7,437 nt of DNA. It comes from an uncultured Pseudomonadota bacterium. GTDB lineage: Bacteria; Pseudomonadota; Gammaproteobacteria; Burkholderiales; Burkholderiaceae. The number at the start of each line of letters is the position of its first letter. Position 1 is the first letter of the stretch. Position numbers and translations under genes: made by a program. Positions 1 through 7,163 of the stretch are shown here, in pieces. Location of the stretch: contig CAMLIZ010000193.1 of the NCBI GenBank assembly GCA_946480245.1, forward strand, positions 1-7,437. The letters run 5' to 3'. The notes below the pieces were generated by a model, which saw only the letters and a program-made list of their open reading frames with translations, searched no databases and was not told the DNA's origin.

Positions 1-400
1 TCAACATCGAGAAGGTGAACAGCGAGATGTACGAGAAGAAGCGCTGGTAGCCCGGATCGTCTTCCATGTAGCCGATGGTGTAGATGTGCACCATCAGCGA
101 CACGAAGGTGACGACGACCATCATCATCGCGGTGAGGCCGTCGACGAGGAAGCCCACTTCCATCTTGAAGCCGCCGAGGTTCATCCACTCGTACACGGTC
201 TGGTTGTAGCGGGCACCGTCGTGGCCCACGCTCCACAGCACCATCGCCGACACGACGAACGAAATGAACACGCCGAGGATCGTGACCATGTGCGCCCCGC
301 GGCGCCCCACAGCCTTGCCGAACAGACCGGCGACGATCGAGCCCATCAGCGGGGCCAGCGGCACCGTGAGCAGCAGATTTTGGGACAGGGTTGCAGCCAT
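1..400 (-). CDS. nuoL: NADH-quinone oxidoreductase subunit L, N-terminal part (cut by window edge)
   Basis: This is the start of the large antiporter-like membrane subunit at the far end of the complex I membrane arm, which carries one of the proton channels in the inner membrane. The ATG at 400-398 opens a frame that stays open to the window edge, giving 133 codons. Visible hydrophobic segments lie at about residues 9-28, 37-59 and 84-112. The family-typical stretch around VDGLTAMM (86-93), VSLMVHIYTIGYM (100-112) and the following RFFSYISLF (120-128) matches NuoL/ND5 N-termini. The conserved charged residues of the channel (equivalents of E. coli Glu144 and Lys229) would lie beyond the edge and cannot be checked. 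It starts 7 bases after the nuoK stop. A GAAGGG lies 11 bases upstream of the ATG, inside the end of nuoK, so coupling to nuoK translation is likely. Identification is firm; only completeness is unknown. Confidence 0.95.
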   Translation of the reverse strand, partial: MAATLSQNLLLTVPLAPLMGSIVAGLFGKAVGRRGAHMVTILGVFISFVVSAMVLWSVGHDGARYNQTVYEWMNLGGFKMEVGFLVDGLTAMMMVVVTFVSLMVHIYTIGYMEDDPGYQRFFSYISLFTFSML

Positions 401-407
401 GTTCTTG

Positions 408-734
408 TCAGCCCTTCAGCTCATCCAGCTCTTCCACCGCGATCGATTCGCGGTTGCGGAACAGCACCACGAGGATCGCCAGGCCGATGGCCGATTCGGC
501 GGCCGCGACGGTGAGGATGAAGAACACGAAAACCTGCCCCGCCATGCGGTCCGCCACGACCGGCAGGTAGTGCGAGAAGGCGACGAAGTTGAGGTTCACC
601 GCGAGCAGCATCAGCTCGATCGCCATCAGCAGCACGATCAGGTTGCGACGGTTCAGAAAGATGCCCAGCACCGACAGCGCGAACAGGATCGCACCCAGCG
701 TCAGGAAATGGGCAAGTGTGATCGGGCCCGGCAT
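408..734 (-). CDS. nuoK: NADH-quinone oxidoreductase subunit K
   Basis: Small inner-membrane subunit of complex I (ND4L homologue), part of the proton path between NuoJ and NuoN. The protein has 108 residues and three membrane helices at about 5-27, 31-53 and 67-91. The two buried acidic residues needed for proton transfer are present: Glu40 in LLMAIELML (E. coli Glu36) and Glu80 in [10 protein letters not shown] (E. coli Glu72). The C-terminus ends in the family-typical ELDELKG. The family is usually about 100-102 residues. The extra length lies in a slightly longer N-terminus (MPGP) and in the loop before the third helix ([10 protein letters not shown], 58-67), which is about 4 residues longer than in E. 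coli. The start ATG overlaps the nuoJ stop by one base (TGATG) and is preceded by a strong GGAAGG, which fixes the start. Intact gene. Confidence 0.97.
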   Translation of the reverse strand: MPGPITLAHFLTLGAILFALSVLGIFLNRRNLIVLLMAIELMLLAVNLNFVAFSHYLPVVADRMAGQVFVFFILTVAAAESAIGLAILVVLFRNRESIAVEELDELKG

Positions 735-1387
735 CAGACCTTCCCCCCGGAATTGGTTTGAGGCTCGGCCGCCGCTGCGGCAGCGGACGGCAGATCGACC
801 TCAGGCTTCATCTGCACGATGCGCAGGCGATCGCGCTTGGTCGCCTTGACCTGCTGCGACGGATCCTGGTGGCGCGAATCCTTGCGGCCGCGCAGCGTGA
901 GCGCGATGGCCGCGATGATGGCCACCAGCAGCAGCACCGCAGCGATCTGCAGCGGGTACAGGTACTTGGTGTAGATCTCGATGCCCAGCAGCTTTGTATT
1001 GCCAAGCTGCGCGACTTCGGCAGCCAGCGGCGGTGCGTCGGTGACCCGGAAGCCGCCCATCAGCACGAGCGCCATTTCGAGCGCGATCAGCGCACCGATG
1101 AAGCCGGCCAGCGGAAAGTGCTTCCAGAAGCCCACGCGCAGCGCATCGGTGTTGATGTCGAGCATCATCACCACGAACAGGAACAGCACCATCACCGCGC
1201 CCACGTACACCAGCACCAGCGCAATCGCAAGGAACTCGGCCTGCAGCAGCATCCACACACAGGCTGCATTGAAGAACGCCAGCACGAGGAACAGCGCCGA
1301 GTGCACGGTAGAGCGCGCGGTAATCACGCGGAACGACGCGAACAGCAACACCGCGGCGAACAAGTAGAAGAGAAAGGTCGTCATCAT
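734..1387 (-). CDS. nuoJ: NADH-quinone oxidoreductase subunit J
   Basis: Inner-membrane subunit of complex I (ND6 homologue) located between the quinone-module subunit NuoH and the antiporter-like subunits. Its third helix takes part in coupling quinone reduction to proton transfer. The protein has 217 residues with five hydrophobic segments at about 4-22, 28-48, 53-76, 92-112 and 145-167. The family hallmark is the third helix, [18 protein letters not shown] (59-76), carrying the conserved tyrosine and glycine of the bulge that switches shape during turnover. After the fifth helix comes a polar tail of about 50 residues with a basic part (KATKRDRLR) and a run of six alanines (202-207). Two ATG codons stand in tandem (1387 and 1384), so the start is uncertain by one residue. 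No clear ribosome binding site precedes them. The gene begins 15 bases after nuoI ends, which points to translation coupled to the upstream gene. Confidence 0.96.
   Translation of the reverse strand: MMTTFLFYLFAAVLLFASFRVITARSTVHSALFLVLAFFNAACVWMLLQAEFLAIALVLVYVGAVMVLFLFVVMMLDINTDALRVGFWKHFPLAGFIGALIALEMALVLMGGFRVTDAPPLAAEVAQLGNTKLLGIEIYTKYLYPLQIAAVLLLVAIIAAIALTLRGRKDSRHQDPSQQVKATKRDRLRIVQMKPEVDLPSAAAAAAEPQTNSGGKV
739..748 (-). promoter_or_regulatory. Ribosome binding site of nuoK
   Basis: On the minus strand this reads GGGGGGAAGG, ending 4 bases before the nuoK ATG at 734. It lies inside the last codons of nuoJ, so the Gly-Gly-Lys end of NuoJ is encoded by the same bases as the ribosome binding site. 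The core GGAAGG is at 744-739. The spacing is short but usable, and the site supports the ATG at 734 as the start. Confidence 0.6.
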
Positions 1388-1402
1388 GTTCGGGCTGCCG
1401 CT

Positions 1403-1900
1403 TCAGCGGTACTTGGCATCGGCTGCCTTGGCGGCGGCGATCTGCGGCTCGTAGCGGTCGCCCACCGCCAGCAGCATGTCCTTCGTGAAGTACAGGTCGC
1501 CGCGCTTCTCGCCGTGGTACTCGAGGATGTGCGTCTCGACGATCGAGTCGACCGGACAGCTCTCCTCGCAGAAGCCGCAGAAGATGCACTTGGTCAGATC
1601 GATGTCGTAGCGCGTGGTCTTGCGCGCGCCATCGGGGCGGATGTCCGACTCGATCGTGATGGCCAGCGCCGGGCACACCGCTTCGCACAGCTTGCAGGCG
1701 ATGCAACGCTCCTCGCCGTTGTCGTAGCGGCGCAGCGCATGCAGGCCACGGAAGCGCGGGCTCAGCGGCGTCTTCTCCTCCGGAAACTGCACGGTGATGT
1801 TCCTGCTCAGGAAGTGGCGCCCGGTGAGCGCCATGCCCTTGAACAGCTCCAGCAGGATGAAGCTCTTGAAGAAGTCCTTGACGGAAGCAACAGCAGACAT
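1403..1900 (-). CDS. nuoI: NADH-quinone oxidoreductase subunit I (2x[4Fe-4S] ferredoxin-like)
   Basis: Peripheral-arm subunit (TYKY/Nqo9 homologue) that carries clusters N6a and N6b and passes electrons from NuoG towards N2 in NuoB, next to the quinone site. The protein has 165 residues. An N-terminal amphipathic part (about 1-35) should rest against the membrane arm. Two CxxCxxCxxxCP motifs follow: Cys66/69/72/76 and Cys105/108/111/115. All eight cluster ligands are present, and in this family the last cysteine of each motif serves the other cluster. The frame continues upstream to an ATG at 1969, but those 23 residues overlap the end of nuoH and do not look like NuoI. The ATG at 1900 has an AAGG 7 bases upstream and gives the usual family N-terminus ([14 protein letters not shown]). 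It lies 14 bases after nuoH. Intact gene. Confidence 0.97.
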   Translation of the reverse strand: MSAVASVKDFFKSFILLELFKGMALTGRHFLSRNITVQFPEEKTPLSPRFRGLHALRRYDNGEERCIACKLCEAVCPALAITIESDIRPDGARKTTRYDIDLTKCIFCGFCEESCPVDSIVETHILEYHGEKRGDLYFTKDMLLAVGDRYEPQIAAAKAADAKYR

Positions 1901-1907
1901 GACGGGA

Positions 1908-1911
1908 CCTT
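1908..1911 (-). promoter_or_regulatory. Ribosome binding site of nuoI
   Basis: AAGG on the minus strand, 7 bases before the ATG at 1900 and inside the 14-base gap after the nuoH stop codon. It is short, but it decides for the start at 1900 over the upstream in-frame ATG at 1969, which lies inside nuoH. Confidence 0.5.
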
Positions 1912-1914
1912 GTC

Positions 1915-3009
1915 TTACTTCCAGATGTTCAGCGGGGACTGGATCCACAGACCCACCACCAGCAGCCACACCAGCGTGACCGGGATGAAGATCTTCCAGC
2001 CCAGACGCATGATCTGGTCATAGCGATAGCGCGGAAACGTGGAGCGCACCCAGAGGAACATGGTGACGACCACGAAGGTCTTGCCGAACAGCCAGAACCA
2101 GTCCCAGAACCACATCGAGTCGGTGATCCACTGCGGAGCGCTCATGCCGAACAGCGAAAACCCGATCGGCGCGCTCCAGCCGCCGAGGAACATCGTGACG
2201 GCCAGTGCCGACACCAGAATCATGTTGGCGTACTCGGCGAGGAAGAACATCGCGAACGCCATGCCCGAGTACTCGATCATGTGGCCGGCCACGATCTCGG
2301 ATTCGCCTTCCACCACGTCGAACGGATGGCGGTTGGTCTCGGCCAGGCCCGAGATGAAGTAGACGACGAAGATCGGCAGCAGCGGCAGCCAGTTCCACGA
2401 GAACAGGTTCAGCCCGTGCGAGGCCGCGAATCCGCGCGTCTGGCCGAGCACGATGTCGCTCATGTTGAGGCTGCCGGAGACCATCAGCACGACGACCAGC
2501 GCGAAGCCCATCGCAATCTCGTAGCTCACCATCTGTGCCGAGGCGCGCAGCGCACCGAGGAAGGCGTACTTCGAGTTCGATGCCCAGCCCGCGATGATCA
2601 CGCCGTATACCTCCATCGAGGTGATCGCCATCAGGAACAGCAGGCCGGCATTGATGTTGGACACCGCCGTCTGCGGGCCGAACGGCACCACCGCCCACGC
2701 GGCCAGCGCCGGCATGATGGTCATGATGGGCCCGAGGAAGAACAGGCCCTTGTTGGCTGCCGTGGGGCGGATGATCTCCTTGAAGATCAGCTTCACCGCG
2801 TCGGCGATCGGCGTGAGCAGACCGAACGGGCCCACGCGGTTCGGTCCCGGGCGGATCTGCGTCCAGCCGATGGCCTTGCGCTCCCACAGGGTGAGGTAGG
2901 CCACGCAACCCATCAGCGGCGCCACCAGCGCCACGATCTTCACGAGACTCCAGACCAGCGGCCATGCGCCGCCGAACCAGTCGGTGCCGTAGTGTTGGAA
3001 GGTATCCAT
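1915..3009 (-). CDS. nuoH: NADH-quinone oxidoreductase subunit H
   Basis: Inner-membrane subunit (ND1 homologue) that anchors the peripheral arm and forms much of the ubiquinone chamber. The protein has 364 residues, a normal to slightly long size, with about eight hydrophobic segments. The first ND1 signature is at about 41-73 ([20 protein letters not shown], then [13 protein letters not shown]). The second, with the conserved acidic cluster of the loop facing the quinone site, is [19 protein letters not shown] (224-242). The C-terminal [14 protein letters not shown] (326-339) is also typical. An unusual aromatic-rich stretch lies at 299-308 ([10 protein letters not shown]), before the penultimate helix. 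The frame is open 62 codons further upstream, but that part is nuoG read in another frame. The ATG at 3009 has an AGAAGG 7 bases before it, is 2 bases after the nuoG stop, and gives the family N-terminus. Confidence 0.97.
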   Translation of the reverse strand: MDTFQHYGTDWFGGAWPLVWSLVKIVALVAPLMGCVAYLTLWERKAIGWTQIRPGPNRVGPFGLLTPIADAVKLIFKEIIRPTAANKGLFFLGPIMTIMPALAAWAVVPFGPQTAVSNINAGLLFLMAITSMEVYGVIIAGWASNSKYAFLGALRASAQMVSYEIAMGFALVVVLMVSGSLNMSDIVLGQTRGFAASHGLNLFSWNWLPLLPIFVVYFISGLAETNRHPFDVVEGESEIVAGHMIEYSGMAFAMFFLAEYANMILVSALAVTMFLGGWSAPIGFSLFGMSAPQWITDSMWFWDWFWLFGKTFVVVTMFLWVRSTFPRYRYDQIMRLGWKIFIPVTLVWLLVVGLWIQSPLNIWK

Positions 3010-3011
3010 CG

Positions 3012-5327
3012 TCACGCCTTCTCGACGCTGATCTCGCCGAACATGGCGCCCAATGCGGCCGTCGCGGGGTGTCCCGCCGGCACGCGCACGGTGTTGGGTG
3101 CCAACGTAGTCTGCAGGCGCGCCGGCAGCACCACACTTGCACCGGCCTGCGACACACGCACCGCCGCGCCTGGCTGCAACCCGAGCTGCTCCCACAACGC
3201 CACCGGCAAGTCTGCGAACGACGCGTTCTTCGCGTCAGCCGTAAGTTGCAGCGGCTCGGAGCGGCGCACCAGCGCGTCGCTGTGGTAGATCGGCACGTTG
3301 GCCACGCGCTCGAGCCCGGCGCCGGTGAACCGCGCAGGGTCGGTCATCGCGGCCGTGTTGCTCAGGCGACCGGTGACGCCGCTGCCATCTCCGATGGCCT
3401 CGGCACGCACCTCCTCGGCAGTCTCTTGGCTGAATCCGTACAGGCCCAGCAGGGTGCCGAGCACGCGCAGCACCTTCCAGGCCGGGCGCGTATCGGCCAG
3501 CGGCTTCACCACTCCGTGGAAGCCCTGCACGCGGCCCTCGGCGCTGATGAAGGTGCCTGCGGTCTCGCTGAACGGCGCCACCGGCAGCATCACGTCCGCC
3601 ACCTCGTCGGCCGCGTTCTTGAACGACGTCAGCGCGACCACCATGCCGGCATTGCGCAGCGTGTTCATGGTGAGCGCGGCGTTGGCGGTGTCGAGCGCCG
3701 GCTCCAGGTTCATCAGCAGGTAGGCCTTGAGCGGCTGGGACAGCATCTGGCCCGCGTTGAGCCCGCCCTGCTTCGGCATGGCGCCCACGAGTTGCGCGCC
3801 TACGGTGTTGGCCGCTTCAGTGAGATAGCCCACGGTCGCGCCGGTCTGTTCGCCAATCCAGTTGGCCAGCGCCAGCAGCGCGGTGGCTTGCGGGTGCTGC
3901 GCTGCGGCGTTGCCGAGCAGCACGGCCTTCTGCTCGCCGGTGAGCAGCGCCGTTGCAATCGCGCGAGCGGGCTCGTCGGGCTGTGCGGGAAGCGGCGCTT
4001 GCACGCCTTTCGCGGTGGCCACCGCGCTGGCCACACCGGCCAGCGTCTCGAGCCAACGGCTCGGGGCCGCGCTGATCTGCGTCTTCACCGGCATCGCCCA
4101 GTCATCGTGCACCGCGTTCAGGCTGTGCACCTGGCCGCCGCGGCGGGCCGCCTGGCGGATGCGCTGGGCCAGCAGCGGATGGTCCTTGCGCAGGAACGAC
4201 CCGATCACGAACGCCTGGTTCAGGGTGGCGAGCGACGCGATGCTGCGGCCAAGCCAGCGCACGCCCTCGCCTGCGGCGAAGTCCGCGTGGCGCAGCCGAT
4301 GGTCGACGTTGTCGCTGCCCAGCGCGCGCGTCAGCTTCTGCAGCAGGTGCAGTTCTTCCACGGTGCTGTGCGGCGAGGCCAGCGCGCCCACGCTCTGCGG
4401 GCCGAACTCGGCGATCACGCGCTTCAGGCCGTCGGCCACGTAGTTCAATGCGGTCTGCCAGTCCACCGTCTGCCACTGGCCGCCCTGCTTGATCATCGGC
4501 GCCGTCAGCCGGTCGGGGCTGTTCAGAGCCTCATAGGAAAAGCGGTCGCGGTCCGCGATCCAGCACTCGTTGACGTCCTCGTTCTCCAGCGGCAGCACGC
4601 GCATCACCTTGCTGCCCTTGACCTGGACGACGAGATTGGTGCCGGTGCCGTCGTGCGGGCTCACGCTCTTGCGGCGCGACAGCTCCCAGGTGCGGGCGCT
4701 GTAGCGGAACGGCTTGCTGGTCAGCGCGCCCACCGGGCACACGTCGATCATGTTGCCCGACAGTTCGCTGTCGACCGTCTGCCCCACGAAGGCCACGATC
4801 TCCGAGTGCTCGCCGCGGTTGATCATGCCGAGCTCCTGCACGCCGGCGATCTCCTGACCGAAGCGGATGCAGCGCGTGCACTGGATGCAGCGCGTCATCT
4901 CGGCGGCCGAGACCAGCGGCCCGAGTTCCTTGTGGAACACGACCCGCTTTTCTTCGGAGTAGCGCGAGGACGAGGCGCCGTAGCCCACCGCCAGATCCTG
5001 CAGCTGGCATTCACCGCCCTGGTCGCAGATCGGGCAGTCGAGCGGGTGGTTGATCAGCAGGAACTCCATCACGCCCTGCTGCGCCTTCACCGCCTTCTCG
5101 CTTTGAGTGCGCACGATCATGCCGGGCGTCACGGGCGTGGCGCAGGCGGGCATCGGCTTGGGCGCCTTCTCCACGTCGACCAGGCACATGCGGCAGTTGG
5201 CCGCGATCGACAGCTTCTTGTGATAGCAGAAGTGCGGGATGTAGGTGCCGGCCTTGTCGGCCGCATGCATCACCATGCTGCCTTCGGGCACCTCGACCTT
5301 GCGGCCGTCGAGTTCGATTTCGACCAT
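3012..5327 (-). CDS. nuoG: NADH-quinone oxidoreductase subunit G
   Basis: Largest peripheral-arm subunit (75-kDa/Nqo3 homologue), which relays electrons from NuoF/NuoE to NuoI. The protein has 771 residues. The N-terminal [2Fe-2S] domain holds N1b (Cys34, 45, 48, 62). Next comes the N5 motif with its unusual histidine ligand (His94, Cys98, 101, 107), then N4 (Cys147, 150, 153, 197). From about residue 220 it resembles molybdopterin oxidoreductases, a degenerate domain that binds no cofactor in this family. [14 protein letters not shown] (588-601) is a conserved mark in it. The CxxCxxxC of the extra N7 cluster, seen in E. coli NuoG, is absent: the matching region reads [10 protein letters not shown] (218-227). 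The start lies 4 bases after the nuoF stop and has no evident ribosome binding site, so it probably depends on ribosomes coming from nuoF. The gene is intact. Confidence 0.98.
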   Translation of the reverse strand: MVEIELDGRKVEVPEGSMVMHAADKAGTYIPHFCYHKKLSIAANCRMCLVDVEKAPKPMPACATPVTPGMIVRTQSEKAVKAQQGVMEFLLINHPLDCPICDQGGECQLQDLAVGYGASSSRYSEEKRVVFHKELGPLVSAAEMTRCIQCTRCIRFGQEIAGVQELGMINRGEHSEIVAFVGQTVDSELSGNMIDVCPVGALTSKPFRYSARTWELSRRKSVSPHDGTGTNLVVQVKGSKVMRVLPLENEDVNECWIADRDRFSYEALNSPDRLTAPMIKQGGQWQTVDWQTALNYVADGLKRVIAEFGPQSVGALASPHSTVEELHLLQKLTRALGSDNVDHRLRHADFAAGEGVRWLGRSIASLATLNQAFVIGSFLRKDHPLLAQRIRQAARRGGQVHSLNAVHDDWAMPVKTQISAAPSRWLETLAGVASAVATAKGVQAPLPAQPDEPARAIATALLTGEQKAVLLGNAAAQHPQATALLALANWIGEQTGATVGYLTEAANTVGAQLVGAMPKQGGLNAGQMLSQPLKAYLLMNLEPALDTANAALTMNTLRNAGMVVALTSFKNAADEVADVMLPVAPFSETAGTFISAEGRVQGFHGVVKPLADTRPAWKVLRVLGTLLGLYGFSQETAEEVRAEAIGDGSGVTGRLSNTAAMTDPARFTGAGLERVANVPIYHSDALVRRSEPLQLTADAKNASFADLPVALWEQLGLQPGAAVRVSQAGASVVLPARLQTTLAPNTVRVPAGHPATAALGAMFGEISVEKA
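3017..3022 (-). promoter_or_regulatory. Ribosome binding site of nuoH
   Basis: AGAAGG on the minus strand, 7 bases before the nuoH ATG and within the last codons of nuoG. It is one of the best-formed ribosome binding sites in the window and fixes the nuoH start at 3009. A ribosome finishing nuoG would cover it, so the two genes are probably translated in a coupled way. Confidence 0.65.
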
Positions 5328-5331
5328 GGTG

Positions 5332-6669
5332 CTAGACGTATTGGGGGACCACGCAGGTCTTGTGTTCGATGTGGTGCACGAACTCGTCGCGGAAGTGCTT
5401 GATCATGGCGCGCACCGGCATGGCGGCCGCATCGCCCAGCGCACAGATCGTGCGGCCCTGGATGTTGTCGGCCACCGAGTTCAGCAGGTCGATGTCTTCC
5501 ATGCGGCCCTTGCCGTGCTCGATGCGGTCGACCATGCGCCACAGCCAGCCGGTACCTTCGCGGCACGGCGTGCATTGCCCGCAGGATTCGTGCGTGTAGA
5601 AGTAGCTCAGGCGCAGCAGGCTCTTGACCATGCAGCGGGTGTCGTCCATCACGATCACGGCACCGGAGCCCAGCATCGAGCCGGCCTTGGCGATGGCGTC
5701 GTAATCCATCGTGAGGTCCATCATGATGTTGGCCGGCAGCACCGGCGCGGACGATCCCCCGGGAATCACCGCCTTGAGCTGGCGGCCCGAGCGCACACCG
5801 CCGGCCAGCTCCAGCAGCTTGCTGAAGGGTGTGCCAAGCGGGATCTCGAAGTTGCCCGGCTGGTTGACGTCACCCACCACCGAGAAGATCTTGGTGCCGC
5901 CGTTGTTCGGCTTGCCCACCTCGAGGTACTTCTGGCCGCCATTGATGATGATCCACGGCACCGCGGCAAAGGTCTCGGTGTTGTTGATCGTGGTCGGCTT
6001 GCCGTACAGGCCGTAGCTGGCCGGGAACGGCGGCTTGAAACGCGGCTGGCCCTTCTTGCCCTCCAGCGACTCGAGCAGCGCGGTTTCTTCGCCGCAGATA
6101 TACGCGCCGAAACCGTGATGCGCGTGCAGCTGAAAGCTGAACCCGCTGCCGAGAATCTTGTCGCCCAGGTAGCCCGCCTCGCGGGCCTCGCGAAGCGCCT
6201 CCTCGAAGCGCTCGTAGACTTCGAAGATCTCGCCGTGGATGTAGTTGTAGCCCACGGAAATGCCCATCGCGTAGGCCGCGATGATCATGCCCTCGATCAC
6301 GATGTGGGGGTTGTAGGCAAGGATGTCGCGGTCCTTGCAGGTGCCCGGCTCGCCCTCGTCCGAATTGCACACCAGGTACTTCTGCCCGGGGAACTGGCGG
6401 GGCATGAAGCTCCACTTCAGGCCGGTGGGAAAGCCCGCGCCGCCGCGGCCGCGCAGGCCCGAGCCCTTGACCTCGGCGATCACCTGGTCGGGGGTCATGC
6501 CCGTGGTGGCATCGAGGATCTTGCGCAGCGCCCGATAGCCGCCGCGCGCTTCGTAGTCCTTCAGGCGCCAGTTGCTGCCGTCGAGCCCGGCGTAGATCTG
6601 CGGCTCGATATGGCGGCCGTGGAAGCAGGTCTCGCGGCCCTGCGCCTGGAACTTGGAAAGGTCCAACAT
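5332..6669 (-). CDS. nuoF: NADH-quinone oxidoreductase subunit F (FMN- and NADH-binding)
   Basis: Entry point of electrons into complex I: it binds NADH and FMN, takes a hydride from NADH and passes single electrons to cluster N3. The protein has 445 residues, the same as E. coli NuoF. The glycine-rich [13 protein letters not shown] (71-83) is the nucleotide/flavin-binding loop. [13 protein letters not shown] (102-114) and [14 protein letters not shown] (188-201) are further conserved flavin- and NADH-site segments. The C-terminal N3 motif is [12 protein letters not shown] (361-372) with Cys363, 366 and 369, and the fourth ligand is Cys409 in [12 protein letters not shown]. The frame is open upstream to 6864, but those 65 residues are nuoE read in another frame. 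The ATG at 6669 lies 5 bases after the nuoE stop and gives a normal N-terminus ([11 protein letters not shown]). No strong ribosome binding site is visible, so coupling to nuoE is likely. Confidence 0.98.
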   Translation of the reverse strand: MLDLSKFQAQGRETCFHGRHIEPQIYAGLDGSNWRLKDYEARGGYRALRKILDATTGMTPDQVIAEVKGSGLRGRGGAGFPTGLKWSFMPRQFPGQKYLVCNSDEGEPGTCKDRDILAYNPHIVIEGMIIAAYAMGISVGYNYIHGEIFEVYERFEEALREAREAGYLGDKILGSGFSFQLHAHHGFGAYICGEETALLESLEGKKGQPRFKPPFPASYGLYGKPTTINNTETFAAVPWIIINGGQKYLEVGKPNNGGTKIFSVVGDVNQPGNFEIPLGTPFSKLLELAGGVRSGRQLKAVIPGGSSAPVLPANIMMDLTMDYDAIAKAGSMLGSGAVIVMDDTRCMVKSLLRLSYFYTHESCGQCTPCREGTGWLWRMVDRIEHGKGRMEDIDLLNSVADNIQGRTICALGDAAAMPVRAMIKHFRDEFVHHIEHKTCVVPQYV

Positions 6670-6674
6670 GGCTG

Positions 6675-7163
6675 TCACTTGGCTTGACCCTTGAGCGCGT
6701 CGACCAGGTCGTCGAGGCGCTCGTTGCTCATGAAGCTGACCATCTGTCGGTCGTTGACCAGCACCACGGGCGCGTCGGCACAGGCACCCAGGCATTCGCT
6801 CTGCTGTACCGTGAACATGCCGTCGGCGCTGGTGCCGCCCGCTTCCACGTTGAACTTGTGGCAAAGGTGCTCGAGCGCCTTCTGGCCGTCACGCAGCTGG
6901 CAAGGCAGGTTGGTGCAGACGTTGAGCTTGAAGCGGCCCGTGGGCTGCTGGTTGTACATGTTGTAGAAGGTGGTCACCTCCTGCACCGCGACAGCCGGCA
7001 TGCGGAGGTACTGGGCCACGGCGGCCTCGGCCTCGTGCGACACGAAACCCTGCTCCTGCTGCACGATGGCCAGGCAGGCCATCACGGCCGACTGCCGCTG
7101 CTCGGCCGGGTACTTGGCGACCTCGCGCTCGAAGCGCTGCAATGTGGCTTCAGAAAACATCAT
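6675..7163 (-). CDS. nuoE: NADH-quinone oxidoreductase subunit E (2Fe-2S, thioredoxin-like)
   Basis: Peripheral-arm subunit (24-kDa/Nqo2 homologue) that pairs with NuoF and carries the [2Fe-2S] cluster N1a near the FMN. The protein has 162 residues. An N-terminal helical part (about 1-60) contains [20 protein letters not shown] (23-42). The thioredoxin-like domain follows, beginning at about [11 protein letters not shown] (60-70). The four cluster ligands are present as CTNLPC (Cys83, Cys88) and CLGAC (Cys124, Cys128). Two ATG codons stand in tandem at 7163 and 7160. The first overlaps the nuoD stop by 4 bases (ATGA) and the second by 1 base (TGATG), so the first residue is uncertain. A GCGAG sits about 8-11 bases upstream within the end of nuoD and may serve as a weak ribosome binding site. 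Intact gene. Confidence 0.97.
   Translation of the reverse strand: MMFSEATLQRFEREVAKYPAEQRQSAVMACLAIVQQEQGFVSHEAEAAVAQYLRMPAVAVQEVTTFYNMYNQQPTGRFKLNVCTNLPCQLRDGQKALEHLCHKFNVEAGGTSADGMFTVQQSECLGACADAPVVLVNDRQMVSFMSNERLDDLVDALKGQAK

Noticed and set aside
779..796. Possible GC-rich simple repeat within the nuoJ end
   Set aside because: It encodes the NuoJ alanine run with mixed alanine codons, so it is not a true nucleotide repeat.
1901..1969. Upstream in-frame ATG that would lengthen NuoI by 23 residues
   Set aside because: The extension overlaps the end of nuoH and encodes a sequence unlike NuoI ([15 protein letters not shown]). The ATG at 1900 has a ribosome binding site and gives the family N-terminus.
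758..2023. 421-codon open frame on the plus strand
   Set aside because: Across nuoJ and nuoI it is the codon-by-codon reverse complement of those genes. The product is rich in His, Gln and Arg with no recognisable domain. The genes beneath it are certain.
3010..3195. Upstream extension of the nuoH frame by 62 codons
   Set aside because: It is the C-terminal region of nuoG read in another frame, rich in Arg, Gly and Ala. The ATG at 3009 has a good ribosome binding site.
5245..6687. 480-codon open frame on the plus strand
   Set aside because: It lies in the antisense register of nuoF. It stays open only because nuoF uses no TTA, CTA or TCA codons there, and it shows no protein-like features of its own.
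6670..6864. Upstream extension of the nuoF frame by 65 codons
   Set aside because: It is nuoE read in another frame. The start at 6669 gives exactly the usual NuoF length of 445 residues.
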